This document shows positions 53,262-61,623 of a stretch of 64,000 nucleotides of DNA, one piece after another; the first letter of the stretch is position 1, and each line of letters starts with the position of its first letter. The translations under genes and the position numbers were made by a program. Source of the stretch: Thalassovita mangrovi. GTDB lineage: Bacteria > Pseudomonadota > Alphaproteobacteria > Rhodobacterales > Rhodobacteraceae. The notes beneath the pieces were generated by a model that had not been told where the DNA came from, did no database searches, and saw only the letters and a program-made list of their open reading frames with translations. The DNA lies in contig NZ_WWEN01000003.1 in assembly GCF_009857745.1 (NCBI RefSeq), forward strand, positions 372,001-436,000, given 5' to 3'.

Positions 53262-53865
53262 AGCAGCCCTTTACCAGCTTGGCAAAGGCATCCGCGCGGT
53301 GGCTCATTTCCTGTTTCTTGTCCTGGTCCATTTCACCGAATGTAATGTCGAAACCCTCAGGAACAAACATCGGGTCATAACCGAAGCCGTGTTCGCCGCG
53401 CGCCGGCCAGATGACCTGACCTTCGACGCGGCCCTCGAACAGTTCGTCATGGCCATCGGGCCAGGCCAGGCACAGGGTGCAGACAAAGGCGGCCTTGCGC
53501 GGGAAGGGGGCGTTCTTTTCTTCCAGCAGCTTCCAGGTCTTTTCCATCGCCATCGGGAAATCGCGCCCGTTCGGCGTTTCCGCCCAGTCGGCGGTGTAAA
53601 CGCCCGGCGCGCCGTTCAGTGCCTCGACCGCGATGCCGCTGTCGTCGGACAGGGCGGGCAGGCCGGTTTCCTTCGCCGCGTAATGCGCCTTGATCCGGGC
53701 GTTGCCGGCGAAGGTGTCTTCGGTTTCCTCCGGTTCCTCCAGCCCGTGTTCGGCGGCGGAACTGACATGGATTCCGAAAGGTGCAAGCAGCGCGGAAATC
53801 TCGCGCAGCTTGCCCTTGTTGTGGCTGGCCAGGACCAGTTGATCGCCGTCGAACTTACGCTGCAT
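53254..53865 (-). CDS. rdgB: XTP/dITP diphosphatase (RdgB/HAM1)
   Basis: The 203-residue house-cleaning enzyme has [51 protein letters not shown] and [11 protein letters not shown], matching the full RdgB pattern. It hydrolyses ITP and XTP before misincorporation. Its start overlaps the rph end by 11 bp and its end overlaps hemW, so it is surely in one operon. Confidence 0.97.
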   Translation of the reverse strand: MQRKFDGDQLVLASHNKGKLREISALLAPFGIHVSSAAEHGLEEPEETEDTFAGNARIKAHYAAKETGLPALSDDSGIAVEALNGAPGVYTADWAETPNGRDFPMAMEKTWKLLEEKNAPFPRKAAFVCTLCLAWPDGHDELFEGRVEGQVIWPARGEHGFGYDPMFVPEGFDITFGEMDQDKKQEMSHRADAFAKLVKGCFE

Positions 53866-54574
53866 CGACCGCTGCCCGCTGCGCCGAAACCAGTTCGCCG
53901 ACGCCTTTTTCCGCCAGATCCAGCAGCTGGTTCATCTGATCGCGCGAATAGGTCGCGCCTTCGGCCGACATCTGCACCTCGATTAGCTGCTTGTTGCCCA
54001 GCATGATGAAGTTGCCGTCGACGCCCGCTTCGCTGTCTTCGGGGTAATCCAGGTCCAGAACCGGCTGCCCGGCGTAAATGCCGCAGCTGACCGCGGCGAC
54101 CGGTTCGATCAGCGGATCGGAATAGATGTCGCCCGCCTTCATCAGCTTGTCCACTGCCAGGCGCAGCGCGACCCAGCCGCCGGTGATCGACGCGCAGCGG
54201 GTGCCGCCATCGGCCTGGATCACGTCGCAATCGATGGTGATCTGACGTTCGCCAAGCGCCACGCGATCCACGCCTGCGCGCAGCGATCGACCGATAAGCC
54301 TTTGAATTTCAACGGTTCTTCCGCCCTGCTTGCCCGAAGTGGCTTCGCGGCGCATGCGCGACGTAGTAGACCGCGGCAGCATGCCGTATTCCGCCGTGAC
54401 CCAACCCAGGCCCGATCCCTTGATGAAGGGCGGAACACGGTTTTCCAGGGTCGCGGTGCACAGCACATGGGTGTCGCCCATGCGGATCATGCAGGACCCT
54501 TCTGCATGTTTGGTGACGCCCGTTTCGATTGAAACTGCGCGCATTTCACTTAAATCTCTACCAGATGGCCGCAT
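53855..54574 (-). CDS. rph: Ribonuclease PH
   Basis: The 239-residue phosphorolytic 3' exonuclease matures tRNA 3' ends. [88 protein letters not shown] and [20 protein letters not shown] are standard. The start is placed at 54574; an in-frame extension to 54715 would run through the hrcA promoter and is rejected. Divergent from hrcA. Confidence 0.97.
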   Translation of the reverse strand: MRPSGRDLSEMRAVSIETGVTKHAEGSCMIRMGDTHVLCTATLENRVPPFIKGSGLGWVTAEYGMLPRSTTSRMRREATSGKQGGRTVEIQRLIGRSLRAGVDRVALGERQITIDCDVIQADGGTRCASITGGWVALRLAVDKLMKAGDIYSDPLIEPVAAVSCGIYAGQPVLDLDYPEDSEAGVDGNFIMLGNKQLIEVQMSAEGATYSRDQMNQLLDLAEKGVGELVSAQRAAVDAA

Positions 54575-54637
54575 GTCGTTTCCCCTTGTCCATTTAATGC
54601 GGGGATACAGGGCGGGGCGCGTCAAACGCAACCCCGA

Positions 54638-54665
54638 TTGACCTTTGCGGCACAACCTCTTTAAT
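54638..54665 (+). promoter_or_regulatory. Candidate promoter of hrcA
   Basis: TTGACC (54638-54643), 16 bp, TTTAAT (54660-54665). The -10 overlaps the in-frame ATG at 54664, which would place that ATG upstream of the transcript and favours the later start at 54688. No CIRCE element is visible here. Confidence 0.4.
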
Positions 54666-54687
54666 GACCCTGAGCAGGGTTTCGCGA

Positions 54688-55752
54688 ATGGATGACGGCA
54701 AGAACATTCTGGCACAGATGAACGACAGATCGCGCGAAGTGTTTCGCCGCGTCGTCGAAAGCTACCTGTTAAGCGGCGATCCGGTGGGGTCGCGCAGCCT
54801 GACCCGCGAGATGAGCGAAAAGGTCAGCGCCGCCACCATCCGCAACGTGATGCAGGACCTGGAATTCATGGGCCTGCTGGACAGCCCGCATGTGTCCGCC
54901 GGTCGGATACCCACCCAGATGGGGTTGCGGATGTTCGTCGACGGCTTGCTGGAAGTGCGCGACCTGGATCAATCCGACCGGATGATGCTGGACGAAACCG
55001 TCGGCAGTAATGCGGGCGACGTGCCTGATATCCTCAACCGGGTCAGCACGGCGCTTTCGGGCGTGACGCGAGGCGCCTCGCTGGTGCTGGCGCCCAAGCA
55101 CGAGGCGCCGATCAAGCATGTGGAATTCGTGTCGCTGGGGGCCGAGCGGGCGCTGGTGGTTCTGGTCTTTGCCGACGGGCACGTTGAAAACCGGCTGTTC
55201 ACCCCGCCGGCGGGGCAAACCCCGTCCTCGATGCGCGAGGCGGCGAATTTCGTCAATGCTTTGGTCGAAGGCAAGACGCTGAGCGAGCTGAGCGTCGCGA
55301 TCCGGCAGCAGATCGATGCGCGGCGTCAGGAAATCGATGTGCTGGCGCGCGACCTGGTCGAAAGCGGCATGGCGCTATGGGAAGGTGACGGCGGCGAACA
55401 CGAACGGCTGATCGTGCGCGGCCGGTCGAATCTGTTGCAGGCCGAAGGCGGCGAAGCGGACCTGGAACGCATCCGAAACCTGTTCGACGACTTGGAACGC
55501 AAGCGCGATATCGCCGATTTCCTGGATCTGACCGAGGCGGGCGAGGGTGTTCGCATTTTTATCGGCTCGGAAAACAAACTTTTCTCACTTTCGGGTTCCT
55601 CTTTGGTGGTGTCTCCCTATATGAACGCTGATCGTAAGATTGTCGGTGCGGTCGGGGTCATCGGGCCCACACGCCTAAACTATGGGCGGATCGTGCCGAT
55701 TGTGGACTATACGGCACAGCTGGTTGGACGGATGATTTCCGACCGCAGCTAA
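54688..55752 (+). CDS. hrcA: Heat-inducible transcription repressor HrcA
   Basis: The 354-residue repressor binds CIRCE elements at groE and dnaK genes and loses activity without GroEL. It shows [77 protein letters not shown] (winged helix and DNA-binding region) and the C-terminal [23 protein letters not shown]...[30 protein letters not shown] 54688 has an AGGG site 9 bp upstream; ATG 54664 has none. grpE follows at 16 bp. Confidence 0.95.
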   Translation: MDDGKNILAQMNDRSREVFRRVVESYLLSGDPVGSRSLTREMSEKVSAATIRNVMQDLEFMGLLDSPHVSAGRIPTQMGLRMFVDGLLEVRDLDQSDRMMLDETVGSNAGDVPDILNRVSTALSGVTRGASLVLAPKHEAPIKHVEFVSLGAERALVVLVFADGHVENRLFTPPAGQTPSSMREAANFVNALVEGKTLSELSVAIRQQIDARRQEIDVLARDLVESGMALWEGDGGEHERLIVRGRSNLLQAEGGEADLERIRNLFDDLERKRDIADFLDLTEAGEGVRIFIGSENKLFSLSGSSLVVSPYMNADRKIVGAVGVIGPTRLNYGRIVPIVDYTAQLVGRMISDRS

Positions 55753-55768
55753 AGTTGGAAGGTGGCAC

Positions 55769-56323
55769 ATGCCCAAGGAAAACGAATTTCTCGACGATAT
55801 CGAAGCCGCCGAGGCCGAAGCCTTTGCCGAGGAAAACTCCGAGATCACGGATGAGGCAGCCGAAATCGACGCCCTGCGCGCCGAGCGCGACGATTACAAG
55901 GACAAGTTCATGCGCGCCCTGGCCGATGCGGAAAATTCCCGCAAGCGCGCCGACAAGCAGCGCCGCGAAGCCGAACAATATGGCGGTTCGAAACTGTCGC
56001 GCGACATCCTGCCGGTCTTCGACAACCTGAAGCGCGCGATGGACGCGGTGACCGACGAACAGCGCGAACAGATGGGCGCGATGATCGAAGGGGTCGAACT
56101 GACCCTGCGCGAATTGCTGAGCGTGTTCAAAAAGCACGGGATCGAGCTGATTTCGCCGGAGGTCGGCGACAAGTTCGACCCGCAGATGCACGAAGCGATG
56201 TTCGAAGCCCCGGTGCCGAACACCGTGGCGGGAGAAATCATCCAGGTCGCGGCCGAAGGCTTCATGCTGCATGACCGTCTGTTGCGCCCGGCGCAGGTGG
56301 GCGTGTCGTCCAATCCCGGCTAA
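55769..56323 (+). CDS. grpE: Nucleotide exchange factor GrpE
   Basis: The 184-residue cochaperone of DnaK has an acidic N-terminal helix rich in E and D, the long coiled coil LRAERDDYKDKFMRALADAENSRKRADKQRREAEQYG and the C-terminal beta domain VGDKFDPQMHEAMFEAPVPNTVAGEIIQVAAEGFMLHDRLLRPAQVGVS. The GGAAGG site precedes ATG. Paired with hrcA as in many alphaproteobacteria, and closed by a terminator. Confidence 0.98.
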   Translation: MPKENEFLDDIEAAEAEAFAEENSEITDEAAEIDALRAERDDYKDKFMRALADAENSRKRADKQRREAEQYGGSKLSRDILPVFDNLKRAMDAVTDEQREQMGAMIEGVELTLRELLSVFKKHGIELISPEVGDKFDPQMHEAMFEAPVPNTVAGEIIQVAAEGFMLHDRLLRPAQVGVSSNPG

Positions 56324-56346
56324 ACAGATCGCCGGTTAAGTGATAG

Positions 56347-56379
56347 AAAGCTCCCATCCATTTGGGAGCTTTTTCTTTT
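56347..56379 (+). terminator. Rho-independent terminator after grpE
   Basis: AAAGCTCCCA, loop TCCATT, TGGGAGCTTT, then TTCTTTT: a perfect 10 bp stem and a U-rich tail. The tail ends at the TTG start codon of the next gene. The GGGAG in the descending arm doubles as that gene's only visible ribosome-binding site. Confidence 0.9.
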
Positions 56380-57418
56380 GCGACATTTCATCCTGGCCCT
56401 TTTCATCGGCCTTGCCGCTATTTCCGCGCGCGCGCAGACCTATCCAGATTACACCGAGATTTACGTGAACGACTTCGCCGACCTGTTGTCGGAAGAAGAC
56501 GAAGACCGCATTCGCGGCAAGCTGCAGGAATTGCGCCGCGAACGCGGGATCGAATTCACCGTGGTGACCATCGGGCTGATGTCCGATTACGGCCATGTGG
56601 GCGACATTGAACCTTTCGCCACCGGGCTGTTCAACGACTGGCAGGTCGGCAATGCTGGGCGCAATGACGGCGTGATGCTGCTGGTGGCGCGATACGACCG
56701 CAAGCTGCGGATCGAGGTCGGGTCGGGTTACGGCAACGATAAGAACATCCCGATGAAGGACATCATCGACGATGTGATCGTTCCCCGCTTCAAGCGCGAC
56801 GATTACGTCGGCGGGATCGAGGACGGGGTGGATGCGGTGATTTTCGACCTGACTGGAAGTTACCCGGGCGAATACGACGCCAGCTTTGCGCAAAAGGCGC
56901 TGAACCGAGGCAAGCGGTTCCTGGATTGGATCGGTGGCTGGATTTTCGTGATCTTGGCGCCGTTGCTGGGCTTTCCGGTGCAGGCCTATCGCCGCTGGCA
57001 GCGCAACAAGCCGCGGATCTGCCCAAATGACGGGTCGCAGATGGAACGGTTGGATGAAGCCTGGGACGACAACCACCTGCAAAAGGGCCAGATCACCGAG
57101 GAAGAGCTGAAAAGCGTCGATTACGATGTCTGGGTTTGCCCGAAATGCGATCACGTGACGGTCGAGGCCTACAAGGCCTGGTTCAGCCGCTATTCCGCCT
57201 GCCGGTCCTGCGGTTACAGGACGGTGGAAGGTGAAACCGAAATCCTGGAACCCGCCACCACCTCATCGACCGGCACCAAGCGGATCGATTATCACTGCCT
57301 GAATTGCGACGACCGCTGGTCGGTCACCCGGATCATTCCGCGAAAATCCTCCAGCTCCTCCTCGGGGTCCTTCGGCGGCGGATCGTCCAGCGGCGGCGGC
57401 GCCAGCGGCAGCTGGTGA
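56378..57418 (+). CDS. TPM-domain protein with zinc-ribbon repeats
   Basis: The 346-residue protein starts at TTG and has a signal peptide (LRHFILALFIGLAAISARAQ). The TPM domain covers about 24-155 (VNDFADLLSEEDEDRIRGKLQELRRERGIEFTVVTIG... LRIEVGSGYG). A membrane helix lies near 188-205, followed by four Cys pairs (ICPNDG, VCPKCD, ACRSCG, HCLNCD) forming zinc ribbons. It ends in a Ser/Gly-rich tail closing in GSW. TPM proteins help assemble membrane complexes such as photosystem II. The role here is unknown. The start is discussed under findings. Confidence 0.82.
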   Translation: MRHFILALFIGLAAISARAQTYPDYTEIYVNDFADLLSEEDEDRIRGKLQELRRERGIEFTVVTIGLMSDYGHVGDIEPFATGLFNDWQVGNAGRNDGVMLLVARYDRKLRIEVGSGYGNDKNIPMKDIIDDVIVPRFKRDDYVGGIEDGVDAVIFDLTGSYPGEYDASFAQKALNRGKRFLDWIGGWIFVILAPLLGFPVQAYRRWQRNKPRICPNDGSQMERLDEAWDDNHLQKGQITEEELKSVDYDVWVCPKCDHVTVEAYKAWFSRYSACRSCGYRTVEGETEILEPATTSSTGTKRIDYHCLNCDDRWSVTRIIPRKSSSSSSGSFGGGSSSGGGASGSW

Positions 57419-57422
57419 TCCG

Positions 57423-58694
57423 CTATTTCAGCCGCGTGACCTTGGTCATGCCCATGATCGCCTTTTCGAAAAACGGCTCGGATTTGCCCTTGCGGATCTT
57501 GTGCATGAAATATTTCTCGAACCCGATCTTGGCGAGGTGCACCCAACGGCCCTCGGACGCCCAGTTCAGATTGCGCGGCGGGTTTTGCGGCTGGGCAAGG
57601 AAGGCCACGCCCTTGTTGCCGAAATCGGCCAGGCAGAAGGCGTTCCACGATCCTTCCAGCGTCGGTTCCTTGCCCTCGAGCTCCAACCCGATATTGCCGG
57701 CGGTGGCGGCGACCATGCTTTCGATCATGTAGCCGGTTTTCGGAACGCCGACCGCGACGGGCGTCGCTTCAAGCGGCGGGATCGCGATGCAGACGCCGAC
57801 CGAATAGATGTTCTTGAACGTCGGATTGCGCTGATGTTCGTCGACGATGACGAAGCCGCGCGGATTGACCAGCCCCTCGATGCCGCGCAGCGCGGGGATG
57901 CCGCGGAACGCCGGCAGCATCATCGAATATTTGAAGTCCAGTTCGTGCGATCCGACTGCTTCCTCGGCTGTTTTCATTTCGGTGACGAACATCTTGCCGT
58001 CTTCGACCTTGTCGACCTTGGCGTTGGTGATCCACTTGATATGCCGGTGGCGCATTTCGCTTTCGAGAATGCCCTTGGTGTCGCCGACGCCGCCAAGCCC
58101 CAGATGGCCGACATAGGGTTCGGCGGTGACGAAGGTCATCGGCACCTTGTCGCGGATTTTGCGTTTGCGCAGCTCGGTATCCATGATCATGGCGAATTCA
58201 TAGGCCGGGCCATAGCAGGACGCGCCCTGCACCGCGCCGACCACGATCGGGCCGGGATCGCGGCAGAATTCCTCCCAGGCGTCATATGCGGTGACTGCGT
58301 GATCCACGGCACAGACCGAATGGGTGAACCCGCCATGCGGGCCAAGCCCTTCGACTTCGTCGAAGGCAAGTTCGGGGCCGGTGGCGATGATCAGGTAATC
58401 GTAACTGACCTCGCGCCCGGATTCGAGGATCACCTTGTTGTTCTCGGGTTCCAGCTTGGCGGCGCCGTCGGCGATGAAATCGATCCCCAGCTTCTTGAGA
58501 ACCGGATCAAGCTCGATGGTGATGTCTTTCTTGGTCCGCCATCCGACCGCCGCCCAGGGGTTGGACGGGGTGAACTGGAAATAGGATTGATTGGATATCA
58601 CCGTGATCTTGTCGGACTTGCCGATTTCACGTTTCATATCATAGGCCATCGGCAAACCGCCGATGCCTGCGCCAAGAATGACGATTTCTGCCAT
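57423..58694 (-). CDS. sqr: Sulfide:quinone oxidoreductase family flavoprotein
   Basis: The 423-residue protein has the FAD motif IVILGAGIGGLPMAYDM, DYLIIATGPELAFDEVEG, and cysteines at 128, 160 (GAVQGASCYGPAYEF) and 354 (NAFCLADFG). The positions of 160 and 354 agree with the redox-active pair of Rhodobacter capsulatus Sqr (about 159 and 353). It oxidises sulfide to sulfur or polysulfide and feeds electrons to quinone at the inner membrane. The C-terminus has aromatic hydrophobic stretches for membrane contact. The gene stands alone, without an adjacent sulfur-dioxygenase or SqrR regulator. Confidence 0.83.
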   Translation of the reverse strand: MAEIVILGAGIGGLPMAYDMKREIGKSDKITVISNQSYFQFTPSNPWAAVGWRTKKDITIELDPVLKKLGIDFIADGAAKLEPENNKVILESGREVSYDYLIIATGPELAFDEVEGLGPHGGFTHSVCAVDHAVTAYDAWEEFCRDPGPIVVGAVQGASCYGPAYEFAMIMDTELRKRKIRDKVPMTFVTAEPYVGHLGLGGVGDTKGILESEMRHRHIKWITNAKVDKVEDGKMFVTEMKTAEEAVGSHELDFKYSMMLPAFRGIPALRGIEGLVNPRGFVIVDEHQRNPTFKNIYSVGVCIAIPPLEATPVAVGVPKTGYMIESMVAATAGNIGLELEGKEPTLEGSWNAFCLADFGNKGVAFLAQPQNPPRNLNWASEGRWVHLAKIGFEKYFMHKIRKGKSEPFFEKAIMGMTKVTRLK

Positions 58695-58765
58695 AACGGA
58701 TTCCTCCTTCGCGGTATCGCAATGCTTGAAACAGCATTTTCAATTCGCGCCCGGAAAGAGTGACA

Positions 58766-58797
58766 GGGGCCCCGGGCCCCCGTCAAATGAAATTTGA
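58766..58797 (-). repeat. Two short hairpins between mutS and sqr
   Basis: GGGGCC-CCG-GGCCCC (58766-58780) and TCAAAT-GAA-ATTTGA (58783-58797) are inverted repeats in the 150 bp gap between the mutS stop and the sqr start. They may end mutS transcription or form the sqr leader. No clear U-run follows. Confidence 0.4.
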
Positions 58798-58844
58798 GAT
58801 CGGTAAACGGGTCGTGTTCGCCGTTCGGGTCCCGGTTGTGGGGC

Positions 58845-61490
58845 TTAACCGGCCTTGGTCAATCCCTTGAGATCGTACAGGATCTGCAACGCCTGCCTTG
58901 GGGTAAGGTCGTCGGGGTGGATGTCCTCGAGCTTCTGTTCGACCTCCGAGGGGCCGCTTGGCGCGGCGACTGGCGCCGGGGCAGGGGCGGCGGAAAACAG
59001 CGGCAGATCGTCGATCACCGCCTGTTTCTTGCCGCCTTCCCGTTCGCCCTTTTCCAACGCGTCCAGAACCACGCGGGCGCGTTCGACCACCGCGTCGGGC
59101 AGGCCCGCGAGCTTCGCCACCTGCACCCCGTAGGAGCGGTCGGCGGCGCCCTTGCGCACCTCGTGCAGGAAAATCACCTCGCCTTCGAATTCCTTCACCG
59201 CGACGGTGGCGTTTTCCACACCCTCGAGCTTGGCTGCGAGGTTGGTCAATTCGTGGTAATGGGTGGCGAACAAAGCCCGGCAGCGGTTCACATCGTGCAG
59301 ATGTTCCAGCGTCGCCCAGGCGATCGACAAGCCGTCATAGGTCGCGGTGCCGCGCCCGATTTCATCGAGGATCACCAAGGCCCTGTCGTCGGCCTGGTTG
59401 AGGATCGCGGCGGTTTCCACCATTTCCACCATGAAGGTCGACCGCCCGCGCGCCAGGTCATCGGACGCCCCGACGCGGCTGAACAGCTGGCTGACCAGCC
59501 CGATTTCCGCTTTCCTTGCAGGGACATAGCTGCCCATCTGCGCCAGCAGCGCGATCAGCGCGTTCTGCCGCAGGAAGGTCGATTTACCGGCCATGTTGGG
59601 GCCGGTCAGCAGCCAGATATCGGCGCCGTCAGTGCCTTCGGCCAGGTCGCAATCATTGGCGATGAAGGGCGCGCCGCCCTGTTTCTTCAGCGCCTGTTCG
59701 ACCACCGGGTGACGGCCACCTTCGATATGCAGCCGGCGAGAATCGTCGACCGTGGGACGCGCCCAATCCTCGGCCCGGGCCAGATCGGCGAGCGAGGTGG
59801 CAAGGTCCAGTTCCGCCAGCCCGCGTGAAGCGACGCTGATTTCGTCGGCGCGGGTCAGGATCGCCTGCCGCAGGACCTCGAACAGCCGCTTTTCGATTTC
59901 CAAGGCCCGGCCGCCCGCGTTCAGGATCTTGGTTTCCATTTCCGACAGCGGCACGGTGGTGAACCGCACCTGGTTCGCCGTGGTCTGCCGGTGCTTGAAC
60001 GTGTTGGACAGCGGCTCAGACAGCATCTTGTCGGCATGGGTCGCGGTGACCTCGACGAAGTACCCCAGCACGTTGTTGTGCTTGATCTTGAGCGAGGTGA
60101 TGCCTGTTTCCTGCTGGTATTGAGCCTGCATTTGCGCGATCACGCCGCGCCCTTCGTCACGCAGCTGGCGCATTTCGTCGAGTTCTTCGTCGAACCCCGG
60201 CGCGATGAAGCCGCCATCGCGGGCTAGCAGCGGCGGTTCGGCGATCAGCGCCTGATCCAGCAGGTCCAGCAATTCGTCATGGCCGACCAGCGCGCCGGCG
60301 GCATCTTTCAGCAGCGCCGGTAGGTCGAGCGGCGAAATATGATTTGAGATTTGCCCGGCCTGATCCAGCCCGTTGCGGATCGCCGCCAGATCGCGCGGCC
60401 CGCCGCGATCCAGACCCAGCCGCGACAGCGCGCGATCCAGGTCGGGCACCTTGCGCAACTCATCGCGCAGATCGGCCCGCATTCGACCCTGTTCCACCGC
60501 AAAATCCACCGCGGCCAGCCGGTCATGGATTACCGACAGCACCCTTGAGGGGCTGGAAACCCGCCGTTCCAGCAGCCGCGCGCCAGCAGCGGTCACGGTG
60601 CGGTCGATGGTGGCCAGCAGCGATCCGGCCCGTCCGCCGTTCATCGCGTGGGTCAGTTCCAGGTTGCGGCGCGTGGCGGCGTCGATCTGCATCACCCGGG
60701 CTTGGGCTTCGCGATGCGGTTTGCGCAACAGCGGCAGTTTGCCCTTCTGGGTGATTTCCAGATATTCGACCACGGCGCCCATCGCAGACACCTCGGCGCG
60801 GGAAAACTGGCCGAAGGCATCGAGCGACGACACTTCGAACAGCGCGCACAGCCGCTTTTCGGCACTGGTGCTGTCGAAGGCGGCGCGCGACAGCGGCGTC
60901 AGCGACGCGCCGGATTCAGAGACTATTTCAGCCAAATCGTGCTCTTGCGCTTCGGATACCACGACCTCGGACGGCATCAGCCGCGCCAGTTCCGGGCCAA
61001 GCCGCACCGGCGGCAACGGCATCACGTGGAATTCGCCGGTCGAGATATCGACCCAGGCCAGTGCAGCTTCGTCCCGCACCAGGGCATAGGCGCACAGGAA
61101 ATTGTGCCGCCGGGCTTCCAGCAGGGATTCCTCGGTCAGCGTCCCGGGGGTGACCAGCCGCACCACTTCGCGCCGGACCACGGATTTCGACCCGCGTTTC
61201 TTGGCCTCGGCCGGGTCTTCCATCTGTTCGCAGACGGCGACGCGGAACCCCTTGCGGATCAGGGTCAGCAGGTAGCCTTCGGCGGAATGCACCGGCACGC
61301 CGCACATCGGGATGTCTTCGCCTGCGTGCTTGCCGCGCTTGGTCAAAGCGATGTCCAGCGCTTCGGATGCGGCGACCGCATCGTCGAAGAACATCTCGTA
61401 AAAATCGCCCATCCGGTAGAACAGAAGCGCATCCTTATGGGCTTCCTTGATTTCCAGATATTGCGCCATCATGGGCGTTACTGCTGACAC
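58845..61490 (-). CDS. mutS: DNA mismatch repair protein MutS
   Basis: The 881-residue ATPase has the mismatch-reading start [30 protein letters not shown] (Phe-x-Glu as YEMF), [30 protein letters not shown], Walker [11 protein letters not shown] near 629-638, [14 protein letters not shown] and [27 protein letters not shown]. It ends in a helical dimer domain. A recurrent motif copy (60918-60929, + strand) is antisense to codons using rare ATA and TCT. Divergent from maeB. Confidence 0.98.
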   Translation of the reverse strand: MSAVTPMMAQYLEIKEAHKDALLFYRMGDFYEMFFDDAVAASEALDIALTKRGKHAGEDIPMCGVPVHSAEGYLLTLIRKGFRVAVCEQMEDPAEAKKRGSKSVVRREVVRLVTPGTLTEESLLEARRHNFLCAYALVRDEAALAWVDISTGEFHVMPLPPVRLGPELARLMPSEVVVSEAQEHDLAEIVSESGASLTPLSRAAFDSTSAEKRLCALFEVSSLDAFGQFSRAEVSAMGAVVEYLEITQKGKLPLLRKPHREAQARVMQIDAATRRNLELTHAMNGGRAGSLLATIDRTVTAAGARLLERRVSSPSRVLSVIHDRLAAVDFAVEQGRMRADLRDELRKVPDLDRALSRLGLDRGGPRDLAAIRNGLDQAGQISNHISPLDLPALLKDAAGALVGHDELLDLLDQALIAEPPLLARDGGFIAPGFDEELDEMRQLRDEGRGVIAQMQAQYQQETGITSLKIKHNNVLGYFVEVTATHADKMLSEPLSNTFKHRQTTANQVRFTTVPLSEMETKILNAGGRALEIEKRLFEVLRQAILTRADEISVASRGLAELDLATSLADLARAEDWARPTVDDSRRLHIEGGRHPVVEQALKKQGGAPFIANDCDLAEGTDGADIWLLTGPNMAGKSTFLRQNALIALLAQMGSYVPARKAEIGLVSQLFSRVGASDDLARGRSTFMVEMVETAAILNQADDRALVILDEIGRGTATYDGLSIAWATLEHLHDVNRCRALFATHYHELTNLAAKLEGVENATVAVKEFEGEVIFLHEVRKGAADRSYGVQVAKLAGLPDAVVERARVVLDALEKGEREGGKKQAVIDDLPLFSAAPAPAPVAAPSGPSEVEQKLEDIHPDDLTPRQALQILYDLKGLTKAG

Positions 61491-61563
61491 GATTTACCCC
61501 CGTTTCGTTTCGGCAGACCTTACAAATCGCGGGGCCGGGACGAAAGGCGAAAACGTGTTTCTG

Positions 61564-61592
61564 TTGAGACGCGGGCGTTCCCGCTGTAAGAG
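61564..61592 (+). promoter_or_regulatory. Weak candidate promoter of maeB with a hairpin in the spacer
   Basis: TTGAGA, 17 bp, TAAGAG. The spacer contains GCGGG-CGTT-CCCGC, a 5 bp hairpin. The -10 match is poor, so this is tentative. Confidence 0.25.
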
Positions 61593-61623
61593 GCTTCGAC
61601 TACATTAATTTCAGGCCAGACAG

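Noticed and set aside
54575-55768. CIRCE element (TTAGCACTC-N9-GAGTGCTAA) near hrcA or grpE
   Set aside because: No match or near match in the hrcA promoter or the hrcA-grpE gap. The HrcA targets are presumably groE genes elsewhere.
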